Both the position numbers and the translations under genes were made by a program. A DNA stretch of 64,000 nucleotides, from assembly GCA_902547755.1 (NCBI GenBank), contig CACCPA010000002.1, positions 62,001 through 126,000 of the forward strand, given 5' to 3'. Position 1 is the first letter of the stretch, and every line of letters begins with the position of its first letter. Origin of the DNA: Halieaceae bacterium (GTDB lineage Bacteria; Pseudomonadota; Gammaproteobacteria; Pseudomonadales; Halieaceae). Under the pieces are notes generated by a model. It was not told the DNA's origin, did no database searches, and was given only the letters and a program-made list of their open reading frames with translations. Positions 9,342-19,200 of the stretch are shown here, one piece after another.

Positions 9342-10537
9342 ATTTAATCGCGGTGCAAGACGAGGCACCGCACCGAAAACTATGCACCGATTGTGGCGTC
9401 AGTCGGACGGATGATCCCGGTCGCTGCGGATACACCTGCCAGTTCATAAATCCCGACTACCCACGATTAGAGCAGAGGGCCCATGGCCGTCTGCGTGGTA
9501 CCGAGGGCGACATTGAGCCCTTTTTTGGTGTCATCAAGGAGATGCATCAAGCAGCCCTGAAGCCTGCGCGCCAGGGTGCGCAGTGGACCGGCATAACAAC
9601 ACGCCTTGGAGAAGCACTGTTGGCCTCGGGTGAGGTAACCGCGGTTCTTTGCGTTGGCCCCGATCCAGAAGACAAATGGCGCCCCGTACCTCGACTCATT
9701 ACTGCCGCGGAGGACATGGCGACGTGCCGAGGCATGCGGATGGGCTATGCACCGCTTTTGGAACTGTTGGAACCAGCGATTGCAGCGGGTCACAAACGGC
9801 TCGCGGTCATTGGCATACCCTGCCAGATTTATGCGCTTCGAGCCCTTGAACCGGAGCTAGCCCTCGAGCACTTGGTGGTCATTGGTACGCCTTGCTCCGA
9901 TAACACCACGACAGAGAATTTTCACGAATTTCTCTCGCTGCTTGATGATGATCCCGAGCAGATTAACTACCTCGAATTTATGCCCGACTTTCACGTGGAA
10001 CTCCGGTATGAAACCGGCTCAAAGCGACGCATACCGTTCCTGCAACTTCCTATTGCCGACTTGCGCGATGACTTCTTCCCTTTAACCTGCCGTACCTGCG
10101 TCGATTACGTGAACACGCTGTCAGACATTACTGTGGGCTACATGGGCGGACGCGGCGAGCAGTGGCTACTCGTCCGAAATCAGCGAGGGAAGGCAGTGCT
10201 GGAGCATATCCAGCCAGAGTTATCCCTGACGTCACCGACATCGTCTGGAAAACGGTACTCGGCCGTCAAAGGCTTCATAGAGAATACGCGAAGAGCGACA
10301 GGCGGCTTGCCTCTGCGAAAGATGCCGCAGTGGCTGCGGCCCATTGTGGGGAAAATCATGCCGCTCACCGGCCCGAAAGGTCTTGAATTTGCGAGGACCC
10401 GACTTGAGATGAAGGCCGCGGAATCAATCCTACATTTGCGACGTGCAGCGCCGAAGCGCTTGCGCACCATGATCCCTGAGCACGTTTGGAAACTTGCCGA
10501 GCCCTACGGCATTAACGCTCAAGAAGACGAACGCTGA
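9338..10537 (+). CDS. BciB/HCAR-like Fe-S flavoprotein (FrhB/FdhB family)
   Basis: This 399-residue protein is of the coenzyme F420 hydrogenase/dehydrogenase beta-subunit family. It carries C16-x2-C19-x10-C30-x3-C34, a GIPCQIYALR motif (C162), C186, and CRTC (C251, C254), all candidate [4Fe-4S] ligands. Segments AQWTGI, NYLEFMPDF and CVDYVNTLSDITVGYMG resemble the chlorophyll-pigment reductases BciB (8-vinyl reductase) and HCAR (7-hydroxymethyl chlorophyll a reductase) as I remember them. The start is a GTG overlapping the previous stop (GTGA), implying translational coupling to the cytochrome genes. No bch genes are visible here, so a pigment role is unproven. It has no signal peptide and is presumably cytoplasmic. 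Confidence 0.82.
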   Translation: MNLIAVQDEAPHRKLCTDCGVSRTDDPGRCGYTCQFINPDYPRLEQRAHGRLRGTEGDIEPFFGVIKEMHQAALKPARQGAQWTGITTRLGEALLASGEVTAVLCVGPDPEDKWRPVPRLITAAEDMATCRGMRMGYAPLLELLEPAIAAGHKRLAVIGIPCQIYALRALEPELALEHLVVIGTPCSDNTTTENFHEFLSLLDDDPEQINYLEFMPDFHVELRYETGSKRRIPFLQLPIADLRDDFFPLTCRTCVDYVNTLSDITVGYMGGRGEQWLLVRNQRGKAVLEHIQPELSLTSPTSSGKRYSAVKGFIENTRRATGGLPLRKMPQWLRPIVGKIMPLTGPKGLEFARTRLEMKAAESILHLRRAAPKRLRTMIPEHVWKLAEPYGINAQEDER

Positions 10538-10591
10538 TCCATCCCTCCCACGACCCTGTAACAACAGCTCCTACCTGTTCAGGAGTCCATC

Positions 10592-11152
10592 GTGGAAGGA
10601 CACACAGTTGCCTACTCTCAGAGCACCATTATCGAACTGATGGTGCCCAGCTACGCCAACTTTGGCGGCAAGGTCCACGGTGGCACACTGATGTCCTTAA
10701 TGGACAAAGTAGCTTACGTCTGTGCCAGTAAGCATGCGGGCAACTATTGCGTGACCGTATCGGTGGATAATGTGGAATTCCTTCAGCCTGTCGAGGTTGG
10801 AGAGGTCATCAAGCTCATGGGATCCGTCAACTATGTAGGCCGCAAGTCGCTCGTGGTAGGTATCAAAGTGGTGGCGGAAAACCTGCAAGCAGGAATCAGT
10901 AAGCACACTAATACCTGCTACTTCACCATGGTTGCCAAAAGCGCCGATGGCAATACGGCTGAGGTGCCACCCCTGATTTTAAAATCTCACGATGACGTGC
11001 GCCGGTTCTTAAGTGCATTGCAACGCAAGCGCCTCCGGATGCAGGACAACGAGTTTATGGACAAATACCGGCAAGACTTCGTTTATGATACGGCGTCAGC
11101 GGAGCTGTTATATGACCAGCGCTGCCACGTACTGCTTGACGCAGAAAAATAA
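10592..11152 (+). CDS. Acyl-CoA thioesterase, hotdog fold (YciA-like)
   Basis: Enzymes of this group hydrolyse acyl-CoA to free acid and CoA. The 186-residue protein shows the hotdog signature NFGGKVHGGTLMSLMDKVAY, then VTVSVDNVEFLQPVEVGE and a buried strand VGRKSLVVGIKV. The Asn/His/Gly-Gly pattern near residues 20-30 is that of acyl-CoA hydrolases. A C-terminal extension of about 50 residues is rich in Arg and Lys. The GTG start at 10592 is supported by AGGAG at 10581-10585. It lies 54 bases after the BciB-like gene and 19 before the Old Yellow Enzyme gene. Confidence 0.88.
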   Translation: MEGHTVAYSQSTIIELMVPSYANFGGKVHGGTLMSLMDKVAYVCASKHAGNYCVTVSVDNVEFLQPVEVGEVIKLMGSVNYVGRKSLVVGIKVVAENLQAGISKHTNTCYFTMVAKSADGNTAEVPPLILKSHDDVRRFLSALQRKRLRMQDNEFMDKYRQDFVYDTASAELLYDQRCHVLLDAEK

Positions 11153-11171
11153 ATAAACTCGGAGTAAGCCC

Positions 11172-12455
11172 ATGCTTAACCAGCCTCTAAACCTGCCCTG
11201 TGGCGCGGTGGTACCTAATCGTATGTGCAAAGCCGCCATGACGGAGGGTCTGGCGCATCCCAATGGGACCGCATCAGCAGAATTAGAGCGGCTCTACGGT
11301 ATTTGGAGTGATGGCGGCTCTGGCATCCTGCTCTCAGGCAATATTCAGGTCGATGGCGATCACCTCGAGCGACCAGGGAATGTGATTGTCGACAGCGCAC
11401 TATCTGATGATGCGTTCGCGGCACTGCAGAGAATGGCAGCCGCAGGCACACGTAACGGCAATCACTTGTGGGCTCAAATAAGCCATGCTGGCAGGCAAAC
11501 ACAGAAAATCGTCAATCCGGCACCCAAGGCCCCCTCTGCTGTTCGATTGCGTTTGCCGCAGAGTCAGTTTGGAGAGCCCGTCGCGCTGACCACGGAAGAG
11601 ATCCAATCGATTGTTGAGCGCTTCGTAGGTTGCGCGGTTACTTGCAAAGAAGCGGGCTTTACCGGTGTGCAGTTTCACTCGGCACACGGCTACCTGCTCT
11701 CTCAGTTCTTGAGCCCGCTAACAAATCAGCGTGAAGATGAGTGGGGCGGCACATTGGAAAATCGCGCTCGAGCGCTCATTGCCATCGTCACTCAAGCACG
11801 CGAGGCACTCGGGACCAACTTCCCCATATCAGTAAAACTTAATAGTGCAGACTTCCAGAAAGGCGGTTTTGATTTTGATGACTCCTTGACGGTAGCCAAG
11901 TGGCTAGCGGATGCGGGCGTTGACTTACTGGAAATTTCCGGTGGTACCTACGAGCAGCCACGATTGCTCAATCTGGATGGTGTCGAGCCGATCGAAGAGC
12001 AGTCACTTGCCAGAAGCACACTGGCACGAGAGGCCTATTTTGTTGATTTTGCGAAGGCGATGCGTGAAAAGCTCTCTATACCCATCATGGTGACAGGTGG
12101 TCTTCGTCGCAAAGAAGTCATGAATCACGTGTTAGAGACAGGCGGTGCCGACATGATTGGCTTGGGCCGCCCTCTGTGTGTCGATGCGGACGGCCCGAAC
12201 CGATTGTTGAACGGAGAAGACGAGCTCGCTCGCTACGAAGACAATCTCTCCTTACTTCCCAGCTGGCTCATGTGGCTGACGAGGTTCAATGCAGTACGGA
12301 CCATCAATTCGTTTGCGACGCAGTTTTGGTTCTACGAGCAGATAGCCAGTATCGGTCGAACGGGCGCTACCGACCCGACGCTCACTGTTTTCTCCGCAAC
12401 GATGGCACAGCAAAAAGCCGCTTCAGCCTGGATGACGGCTAGAAAGGGTAGATAG
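11172..12455 (+). CDS. NADH:flavin oxidoreductase / Old Yellow Enzyme family
   Basis: This is an FMN-dependent ene-reductase-like TIM barrel of 427 residues. It has the start LPCGAVVPNRMCKAAMTEG, the active-site region QISHAGRQ, FTGVQFHSAHGYLLSQFLSP (with the HSAHGYL substrate/FMN motif), NQREDEWGGTLENR and the phosphate-binding MVTGGLR...GADMIGLGRPL. It lacks the Fe-S and NAD-binding extension seen in FadH. The C-terminus, from about residue 345, has an extra aromatic-rich segment (SWLMWLTRFNAVRTI) that may contact the membrane. GGAG precedes the ATG. Substrate unknown; a lipid or enone substrate is suggested only by the neighbouring thioesterase. Confidence 0.9.
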   Translation: MLNQPLNLPCGAVVPNRMCKAAMTEGLAHPNGTASAELERLYGIWSDGGSGILLSGNIQVDGDHLERPGNVIVDSALSDDAFAALQRMAAAGTRNGNHLWAQISHAGRQTQKIVNPAPKAPSAVRLRLPQSQFGEPVALTTEEIQSIVERFVGCAVTCKEAGFTGVQFHSAHGYLLSQFLSPLTNQREDEWGGTLENRARALIAIVTQAREALGTNFPISVKLNSADFQKGGFDFDDSLTVAKWLADAGVDLLEISGGTYEQPRLLNLDGVEPIEEQSLARSTLAREAYFVDFAKAMREKLSIPIMVTGGLRRKEVMNHVLETGGADMIGLGRPLCVDADGPNRLLNGEDELARYEDNLSLLPSWLMWLTRFNAVRTINSFATQFWFYEQIASIGRTGATDPTLTVFSATMAQQKAASAWMTARKGR

Positions 12456-12491
12456 GAAAGTTCGATAGAGAGAATAGCTGCCCTTAATAAA

Positions 12492-12519
12492 GCTGAAGCG
12501 GGAGGGTAGAGGCTTCAGC
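12492..12519. terminator. Hairpin between convergent genes
   Basis: GCTGAAGC at 12492-12499 pairs perfectly with GCTTCAGC at 12512-12519 across a 12-base loop. It sits between the converging ends of the oxidoreductase gene and the lipoprotein gene, whose stop codon lies within it. There is no clear T-run, so intrinsic termination is uncertain. Confidence 0.45.
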
Positions 12520-12904
12520 GCGCTGCTTTCAGATCAGCCTCTGAGGGCCATGAATCCTCTTCGCCGACCTTAATCAATTGGTCGTTCAGAAAGAAGAACC
12601 AGGTAACGACCCGCTCGGTACCAGTGAAGTCGTTACGCCGGTCCGCTCCTGTTGCAGCAAAAGAGTAGTACGCGTAGGCCACCTCATAGGCGATCAATGT
12701 TTCGAAGTCGCCTTTATTGGCTCCTCGGGAAATACGCTGCAGAAATAGGCTTTGAAACTGATCAAATGACATGCCTAAGGTAACTTGCTTTATCTGTCGC
12801 TCGTACACCTCGCGATCAAGTTCAAACTCGTTGACCGCACACGACGATGCGAGGCCCAAGCTGACGATGACAAATACAAAAAGACCTTTCCCGAACCGTT
12901 TCAT
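12515..12904 (-). CDS. Small putative lipoprotein of unknown function
   Basis: The 129-residue product begins with a basic start, a hydrophobic core (GLFVFVIVSLGLA) and a lipobox-like LASSC at about residues 18-22, so it is probably lipidated and anchored to a cell-envelope membrane. The mature part has an RQIKQVTLGMSFDQFQSLF segment similar in style to SmpA/OmlA-like small lipoproteins (GMsxxeV pattern), and a later VVTWFFFLNDQLIKVGE strand pair that also fits that fold. I do not recognise a named family. It stands alone between convergent and divergent neighbours. Confidence 0.65.
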   Translation of the reverse strand: MKRFGKGLFVFVIVSLGLASSCAVNEFELDREVYERQIKQVTLGMSFDQFQSLFLQRISRGANKGDFETLIAYEVAYAYYSFAATGADRRNDFTGTERVVTWFFFLNDQLIKVGEEDSWPSEADLKAAR

Positions 12905-13072
12905 TATTACCTGCTTTAAGGTTGCTCAAAGACATTGCGGCGAACGCTATCACCTTGTGGCATCGATACGAAAGGGAAATTGAGGGAAAGTGCATTGCAA
13001 GTGACGTCCGCCCCCCACTTTTAAAGTTTGCGCCGTGGTACACTCGCCGCCCGCAAATCACTTGCGTTTTCA

Positions 13073-13149
13073 GGGCCCATAGCTCAGTTGGTTAGAGCAG
13101 TCGACTCATAATCGATTGGTCGTAGGTTCAAGTCCTACTGGGCCCACCA
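13073..13149 (+). tRNA. tRNA-Ile2, anticodon CAT (lysidine-modified)
   Basis: This is a 77-base cloverleaf. The acceptor stem GGGCCCA (13073-13079) pairs with TGGGCCC (13139-13145), followed by A and an encoded CCA. The D arm is GCTC...GAGC, the anticodon stem GTCGA/TCGAT with loop CTCATAA (anticodon CAT), and the T arm GTAGG TTCAAGT CCTAC. The GACTCATAATC context matches the minor isoleucine tRNA whose C34 is changed to lysidine by TilS to read AUA, rather than a methionine tRNA. A -10-like TACACT lies at 13039-13044. Confidence 0.95.
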
Positions 13150-13363
13150 CTTCACTCCGTTAGTGATAGCGGACATCCAGTAACCCCTGATCGCTCTCGT
13201 CCATTCATATTCTTCGCGATCCACCAACATAAGTTGGCGCCAGCCCTCTCGAGACGCTTGAGTATGCGGCCGGTGTACCGTAATGCCCTCGCCCTCGAAT
13301 TTGTGTCAGTATGCTAGTCAATAATAGGTATTTAAGACTGATCTGAAGAGACATTCAGCAACG

Positions 13364-13987
13364 ATGAACAACACGATTAACATGAGCACTTTTCGCTGGT
13401 TAAAGCGCCACACGGCATCCATAACGGCGATAGGCGTCACATCCTTCATGATGATCTCTAACGGCCCAGCCTTGGCATCGGAATCCGGAAACATCGAGAG
13501 CGTGATGAGCGCCGAGGAACGCCTGAAGTCGGGCGTGGACACGCTTACCGCCGAGCAACGGGAGTTCCTTAATAACTGGTTACAGGAGAACTACGGCCGC
13601 CGCACTGAAAGTGTTGTCACCAGAACTACAACGGATAAGCAGAGTGAATCGACAGAACAGCCAGCGAAATTGAAGGCACCGCCCGAGGCCATCGAGGCCG
13701 AGGTCGATCGTCGCGTGGCCGCGAAACTTGCAGACAAACGCGAGAGCGAAAAAGCAAAACAGTCTGATTCCGCCTTTGAGGCAAGGTTGAGTGGCGACTT
13801 CACGGGGTGGACCGGCAAAACCATTTTCAAGCTGGACAACGGGCAGGTTTGGCGACAGCGATCATCAGCGAATTATCGCCACCGTGGTAGCGATAGGCGT
13901 GTCACATTCAAAAAGAACTGGATGGGTGGCTGGGAGATGACTGTGGTGTCCAGTGGCAAAACTGTTCTTGTCAGAGAGGTTCAATAG
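13364..13987 (+). CDS. Secreted protein of unknown function
   Basis: The 207-residue protein has a long N-terminal signal region (hydrophobic ASITAIGVTSFMMI, likely cleavage after PALA). A charged helical segment rich in Glu, Lys and Arg follows (about residues 40-130, probably coiled coil, with AEVDRRVAAKLADKRESEK). The C-terminal domain of about 70 residues (GDFTGWTGKTIFKLDNGQVW...WEMTVVSSGKTVLVREV) looks like a small beta barrel and is common at the ends of marine gammaproteobacterial hypothetical proteins. Periplasmic or surface location is inferred. No partner gene is evident: it lies 214 bases after the tRNA and converges on the TPR-hydroxylase gene. Confidence 0.75.
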   Translation: MNNTINMSTFRWLKRHTASITAIGVTSFMMISNGPALASESGNIESVMSAEERLKSGVDTLTAEQREFLNNWLQENYGRRTESVVTRTTTDKQSESTEQPAKLKAPPEAIEAEVDRRVAAKLADKRESEKAKQSDSAFEARLSGDFTGWTGKTIFKLDNGQVWRQRSSANYRHRGSDRRVTFKKNWMGGWEMTVVSSGKTVLVREVQ

Positions 13988-14026
13988 TCGCACACCCACA
14001 GCGGCGCCCAGTGAAACAGGCAACCC

Positions 14027-15859
14027 CTACTTATGCGGCACTATGTCAAAGGCAACTGTAATTCTTGACTGTGATGACTCGAATGGAACTGTGCCGTGCC
14101 ACATATAGGAAGGAAATAGCACCAGCTTCCCAACCTCTGGCTTCACTGTGCGAACTGAGGGGAGATTGAGTCCCAACTTATCTTCAGGCGCGCCAAACTG
14201 AATGTAGCCAGCATCGTCAGTAGCACCTGCAACCTCATCTGGAACCGCAATATAAAGTGCAGAGCTAATCCAGCCTTTGGGATGCACGTGGTTCGTGTGA
14301 TAACCCTGAGCCCTCAGTCGCACGGACCAAGCGCCGGAAAAAAGAACATCACTGGCAGATGTTCCCTGCACATTACGGCCCCAGAAAGGATGTCGTGGAT
14401 CATTGGGAAAACGACTGATCGCATCGACAACGGCCAGTCGTATTTGTTGCTCCAAACTTTTCACCAGCGGCTCTGCGATGCGAAATAAAAAGCCGTTAGT
14501 TTGTGTGCCACCACGGACACTTTGATCGATGGGATGCGCTTGCGTGTGGTGCAGCGTTTCCAGTACCTCAGCAACCTCGCCAAAATAGGAAGCAGCGCTA
14601 CTGTAGCCACTCGGTACCGGCACCTGTACGTCAAAGACCATGCGATCGTAATCGACAAGTGTCGGTTCTCGCGGGTCATTCATCATGCGTAGTGCAGAGC
14701 AGCGAAACGCGAGCGCCAATTGGTCTTGCGGATCAATTTTCAGAGCGTCTACCAATAGCGATTCGGCCCGATCGGGCTCATTGGCTTTCAAAAGCTGCAC
14801 CGCGAAATCAAATTTGATACCAGTCTCAGTGGGGTATAGGTCAAGGAGGCGTTCAAAGGAAGACACCATGCCATCTCGCCTACCCTCATCGCCCAGCCCA
14901 ATTGCCTCGAGGCTCTGCAGGCCCGGAGTCGATGGGCATCCAGAAGCCAACGCTTCGGCCAACAACGCACGCTGATCGCCTTTGCGATCGAGATACTTCA
15001 AAAAGCCAATCGCTGTCTCCCAAAGTGATGGATTTGTCCGATGCTTCCGCGCCGCTATAATCAAATCCTCGACGGCGTCGCCAGGCGAGTTGCTCTCAAC
15101 GTGAAGTCTGGTCACCACTCTATGTAGCTCAAGGTCTGTCGAGTGGCGATCCAATCCGAGGCGTGCGAAGGCCACTGCGTCATGCGACCTGCCGGACTCC
15201 AACAGGGACTCCGCGGTATTTCGATAAAGATCAGGTGAATCGAACCCCAAAGTGTGCGCCGTCTGATACGCGATAGCTGCGTCTTTGAAGTTGCCCTGTT
15301 CACGACACAACTGGCCTAGGGCGTAATTCAGCATGGCCGAGCCAGGAATCAACCGGATCGCCCGCTCGATCATGCTGACCGCTTCATCCAGTCGCTTTAG
15401 GCGCTGGGCGGCACCAGCCGCTAGCTCCCACGCAGATTCATCCTTGGGAGAAATACTGATCAACTTATTGGCGCTGAATAGTGCTTCGTCACACAGGTCC
15501 AAGCGCAGCTGTGTCATTGCCAATGCCTTCCATGCGTCAGGCATTTGTGGCGCAAGAGACGCGGCTCGCTGGTGGAGGGGCAGTGCCTCGGCTGGCGCCG
15601 CTGTCTCGCGCAGAAAGTTTCCGAAATTCAACAAGAGATCAATGCGATCAGGCGTGACAGTCAACGCTTGGGAAAAAGCGTCTCGCGTAGTCGCCGCGTC
15701 ACCGATTTGGGCGGCCGCCACGCCGAGCATATATAAGGTATTGGGCTCGCGCGGCGCGTAAGAAAGAACCTCGCGGCAGAGCTTAATTCCTGCATCAAAA
15801 CGCCCCTGCATTAAATGCGCTTGAATGCTCTGCACATCCTGTCTCAAATCTCGCTTCAT
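14027..15859 (-). CDS. TPR protein with C-terminal 2OG-Fe(II) oxygenase domain
   Basis: This 610-residue cytoplasmic protein (no signal peptide) has an N-terminal array of tetratricopeptide repeats (about residues 1-390; for example YMLGVAAAQIGD, LLLNFGNFLRE, NYALGQLCREQG) and a C-terminal Fe(II)/2-oxoglutarate oxygenase domain. Likely iron ligands are in HTNHVHPKGW (H521-H526) and MWHGT (H588), with R599 in SRITVAFD for 2-oxoglutarate. This resembles the putative 2OG-Fe(II) oxygenase group with an HxH-type first motif. It is divergent from the TonB receptor gene at 16285, whose other side carries a second TPR-hydroxylase. TPRs probably hold a protein substrate; the substrate is unknown. Confidence 0.87.
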   Translation of the reverse strand: MKRDLRQDVQSIQAHLMQGRFDAGIKLCREVLSYAPREPNTLYMLGVAAAQIGDAATTRDAFSQALTVTPDRIDLLLNFGNFLRETAAPAEALPLHQRAASLAPQMPDAWKALAMTQLRLDLCDEALFSANKLISISPKDESAWELAAGAAQRLKRLDEAVSMIERAIRLIPGSAMLNYALGQLCREQGNFKDAAIAYQTAHTLGFDSPDLYRNTAESLLESGRSHDAVAFARLGLDRHSTDLELHRVVTRLHVESNSPGDAVEDLIIAARKHRTNPSLWETAIGFLKYLDRKGDQRALLAEALASGCPSTPGLQSLEAIGLGDEGRRDGMVSSFERLLDLYPTETGIKFDFAVQLLKANEPDRAESLLVDALKIDPQDQLALAFRCSALRMMNDPREPTLVDYDRMVFDVQVPVPSGYSSAASYFGEVAEVLETLHHTQAHPIDQSVRGGTQTNGFLFRIAEPLVKSLEQQIRLAVVDAISRFPNDPRHPFWGRNVQGTSASDVLFSGAWSVRLRAQGYHTNHVHPKGWISSALYIAVPDEVAGATDDAGYIQFGAPEDKLGLNLPSVRTVKPEVGKLVLFPSYMWHGTVPFESSQSRITVAFDIVPHK

Positions 15860-16284
15860 ATATTCACTGCTTTCCGAGCCAAAATCTGCCGGTCCATCTC
15901 ATCAACGTATTACCTAAAAGAGGATATCAGTCGTGTCAGCTAGATCGTTAACAATCGCACAGCCCGGGTGAGAAAAAAGCTGACTGAGGTAGGGCTTGAA
16001 ATCGAGCTAGGCAATACCTTTTTCGGTCGATAAAGTGAATATAGGGGTCTCGTTGCCGCACCAAAAAAAACCGTAGGTTGCGTTAGCGGCAAAAAGTTCC
16101 CCGTAAATACGTAAAAAAGTCGCAATAAAACCGAAATTAACCTTTAATAATGCGAGTGCGGGTATCGCGTGGCCATAGATTTTCGCTAAAGTTGTCTCGT
16201 GGAGCTGTCTCAGTACCGCGCTTGGTGTTTTATATTCGCACCGCAAGGAGCCCTTGAACTTACATTAACTACGGGAGGTTTCTT
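15860..16284. promoter_or_regulatory. 425-base divergent intergenic region before the TonB receptor
   Basis: No gene is apparent. It separates the divergent TPR-oxygenase and TonB-receptor genes, so it should hold promoters for both. An AT-rich stretch spans about 16020-16160. A strong ribosome-binding site GGGAGG at 16273-16278 precedes the receptor ATG. I could not place -35/-10 boxes with confidence. The length leaves room for an operator or a long leader. Confidence 0.5.
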
Positions 16285-19200
16285 ATGAAATCTTTTAACA
16301 AAAACTACCTCAGTCATGCGGTAGCAGCAGCAGTCGCTTCGACATTGCCAGGTTTTGCGTTCGCGCAGGACGAAGAGGCAGGTATCGAAGAGATTGTAGT
16401 AACCGGTTCGCGTTTGACCAAATCAAACGTTACATCTTCAGTACCTCTAGTGCAGATCGGTGCGGAAGAAATCAATAGCCGCGGTGTAGCCCGTGTCGAA
16501 GACGTCGTTAACATCCTGCCCAATGTCTTTGTTTCCCAGACTGCAGAGGTTGCTAACGGCGCAAACGGCACCTCAACACTCAACCTTCGCGGCTTAGGTT
16601 CGACTCGAACACTCGTACTGATCGACGGAAAGCGACTTCCATTTGGTAGTCCGTTCTCATCTTCAGCCAACGTCGACATGATCCCATCTAGGATGGTGGA
16701 GCGTGTCGATATTGTCACTTCGGGTGCTTCTGCGGTATACGGTTCTGACGCGGTAGCAGGTGTTGTTAACTTCATTACCAAGAAAGATTTCGAAGGTTTT
16801 GAGTTCGACTACCAGTACAGCACGAACTACAACGAGAATTCTAACGGTTACATGGAGAACCTGCTCGCAGATGCGGACTTCTTCGATCCAGGTGCAACTA
16901 CAGCTGGTGAAGCAAGCCTCATGTCTGTCTTGATGGGCGTTAACAGCGACGACGGTCGTGGCAACATTACACTCTTCGGTACATATGAAGACATGGAATC
17001 CATGATCGGAAAGGATCGTGATACAGGTGCCTGTACTCTGTTCGGTTCTTCTGACCCCTTCTGTGGTGGTTCATCTAACTTCCGTCGCTTCAATGGTACT
17101 ATCGGTAACGGTGTAGCCGGAACTGTGTTCCAGGAGCTCAACGGCGAACTGGTTCCATTCTCTGGTCGCTCTGACATGTATTACAACTACGGTGCGGTAA
17201 ACCACTATCAGCGCCCTGTCGAGCGTTGGAACTTGGGTGCAAGTGGTCACTATGAACTTACAGAGTCGGTAGAGGCCTACTTTGACACCACGTACATGAA
17301 CAACAAGACGGTTGCGCAGATTGCTGAGTCAGCATCTTTTAACAGGCCTTTCTCGACCAACTGCGACAACCCACTGCTATTCGGTGGTAATCCCAACAAC
17401 AACCCAGACGGTGTGCGGCTGGGTGATATGACGGGTACATTTGACGCCGATGGAAACTTCATCAGTTGCATCGATTGGATAGCTGCTGGCAACGAGTCCG
17501 TGGACGTTCAGTTCATCAACTCGCACCGTAATATTGAAGGTGGCCCTCGCCAAAGCACATATGAAAACAGCACATGGCGCGCGATCTTTGGTATGCGTGG
17601 TGATATTACCGATGATTTCTCGTTTGATATCTTTGCGCAGTACGCTGCCACTGAGGGGACCCGGATCTCTCAAAATGACCTAAACTTCAACCGCGTCCAA
17701 CAGGCACTTTACATTGTCGACGATGGGTCAGGTAATCCTGTCTGCCGCGATACTAGCGGTGGCTGTGTGCCATGGGATATCTTTACGCGCGGCGCGGACG
17801 GCTCTACAAACGTTACGGATGAAGCAGCCGCGTTTATTATGGGCGTGGGTATAGTGACGGGTGATACTGAGCAGACTGTCTTCGGCGGTACTATCGAAGG
17901 TGATCTGACTAACTTTGGCATCAAGAGCCCAATGGCAGATGCGGGTATGACAGGCCTGGTTGGTTTCGAATACCGCGAAGATTTCTTGGGGCGTTTGTCA
18001 GATGACATTTCTAAGCAATCGGGCGGCCGTGGTTTGACTGGTACAGGTGGTGCGACACTACCGATCTCTGGTGAAATTGAAGTCGAAGAACTGTTCATGG
18101 AAGTGTCTATGCCCCTGGTCACTGGTCAGCCAATGATCCAGGAGCTGGGTCTCAATGCCGGTTACCGGTATTCCGACTACACGACCAACGGTAATGGCGT
18201 GTCGAATACATTCGATGCAGATACTTACTTCGCTGGCCTAAGTTGGGCGCCCAATGATGACATTAGATTCCGTGTGAACCAATCGGTTGCGATTCGTGCG
18301 CCGAACGTATTTAACCTCTACGTGGGTATCAACACGGGTTTGGTTGAGTTATCGCCTGTTAACGGTGATGGTGACCAGTGCTCTGGTCCTAATCCAGTAG
18401 CAACTCAGGCACAGTGTGCGAACACTGGTCTGTCTGCGGCTCAGTACGGAACAGTTGATCCAAGTGCGGCGGGTCAGTTCAACCTGATCACTGGCGGTAA
18501 CCCTAACCTGGTTGCCGAGCGCGGTGAGACTACAACGTTCGGTGTTGTTATCACGCCTAGCATGATAGAGGACCTATCAATCGCAATCGACTACTTCGAT
18601 ATCGAAGTAACCAACGCGATTGGTAGTGTACCCGCTCAGACTTCATACGATCGTTGTTTAACAACAGGTGATCCTGCGTTCTGTGCGAATATCACTCGTG
18701 ACACTGCGGGCACGCTTCACTTGTTGAACGAAGCACCTGGCGGTGGCCTCGCGGGTATTAGTACTCAAAACGTCAACGTAGCAACCGACGCCACAGAGGG
18801 TATCGACGTTAACATCACATACTCACTCGATATGAGCGATATGGGATCAATTAACTTTGATTACGCGGCAACATTCCTGGATACCAATTACACAATTGCT
18901 ATCCCTGGTGATGACAAGGTGGAATGTACAGATGCATATGCGGGGCCTTGTGGTTTGCCTGCGCCTGAATATAACCACCGCTTACTTGCGACTTGGGTGA
19001 GTCCTTATGACGTAAGAGTTTCTGCGACTTGGCGTCACGTAGGTGAGACAACACTCTACGGTCTGACGGATCCACAAGGTTATCTGGAAGATAAAATGGA
19101 AGAGCGTAACTACCTTGACCTAGCTGCAACGTATGATTACAGCGAGAACGTACAGGTTCGTATCGGTGCCAACAACCTGTTGGGTGAAGACGCACCTGTC

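Noticed and set aside
13073-13149. Reading the tRNA as methionine because of anticodon CAT
   Set aside because: The GACTCATAATC loop context and arm sequences match tRNA-Ile2, whose C34 becomes lysidine, rather than elongator or initiator tRNA-Met.
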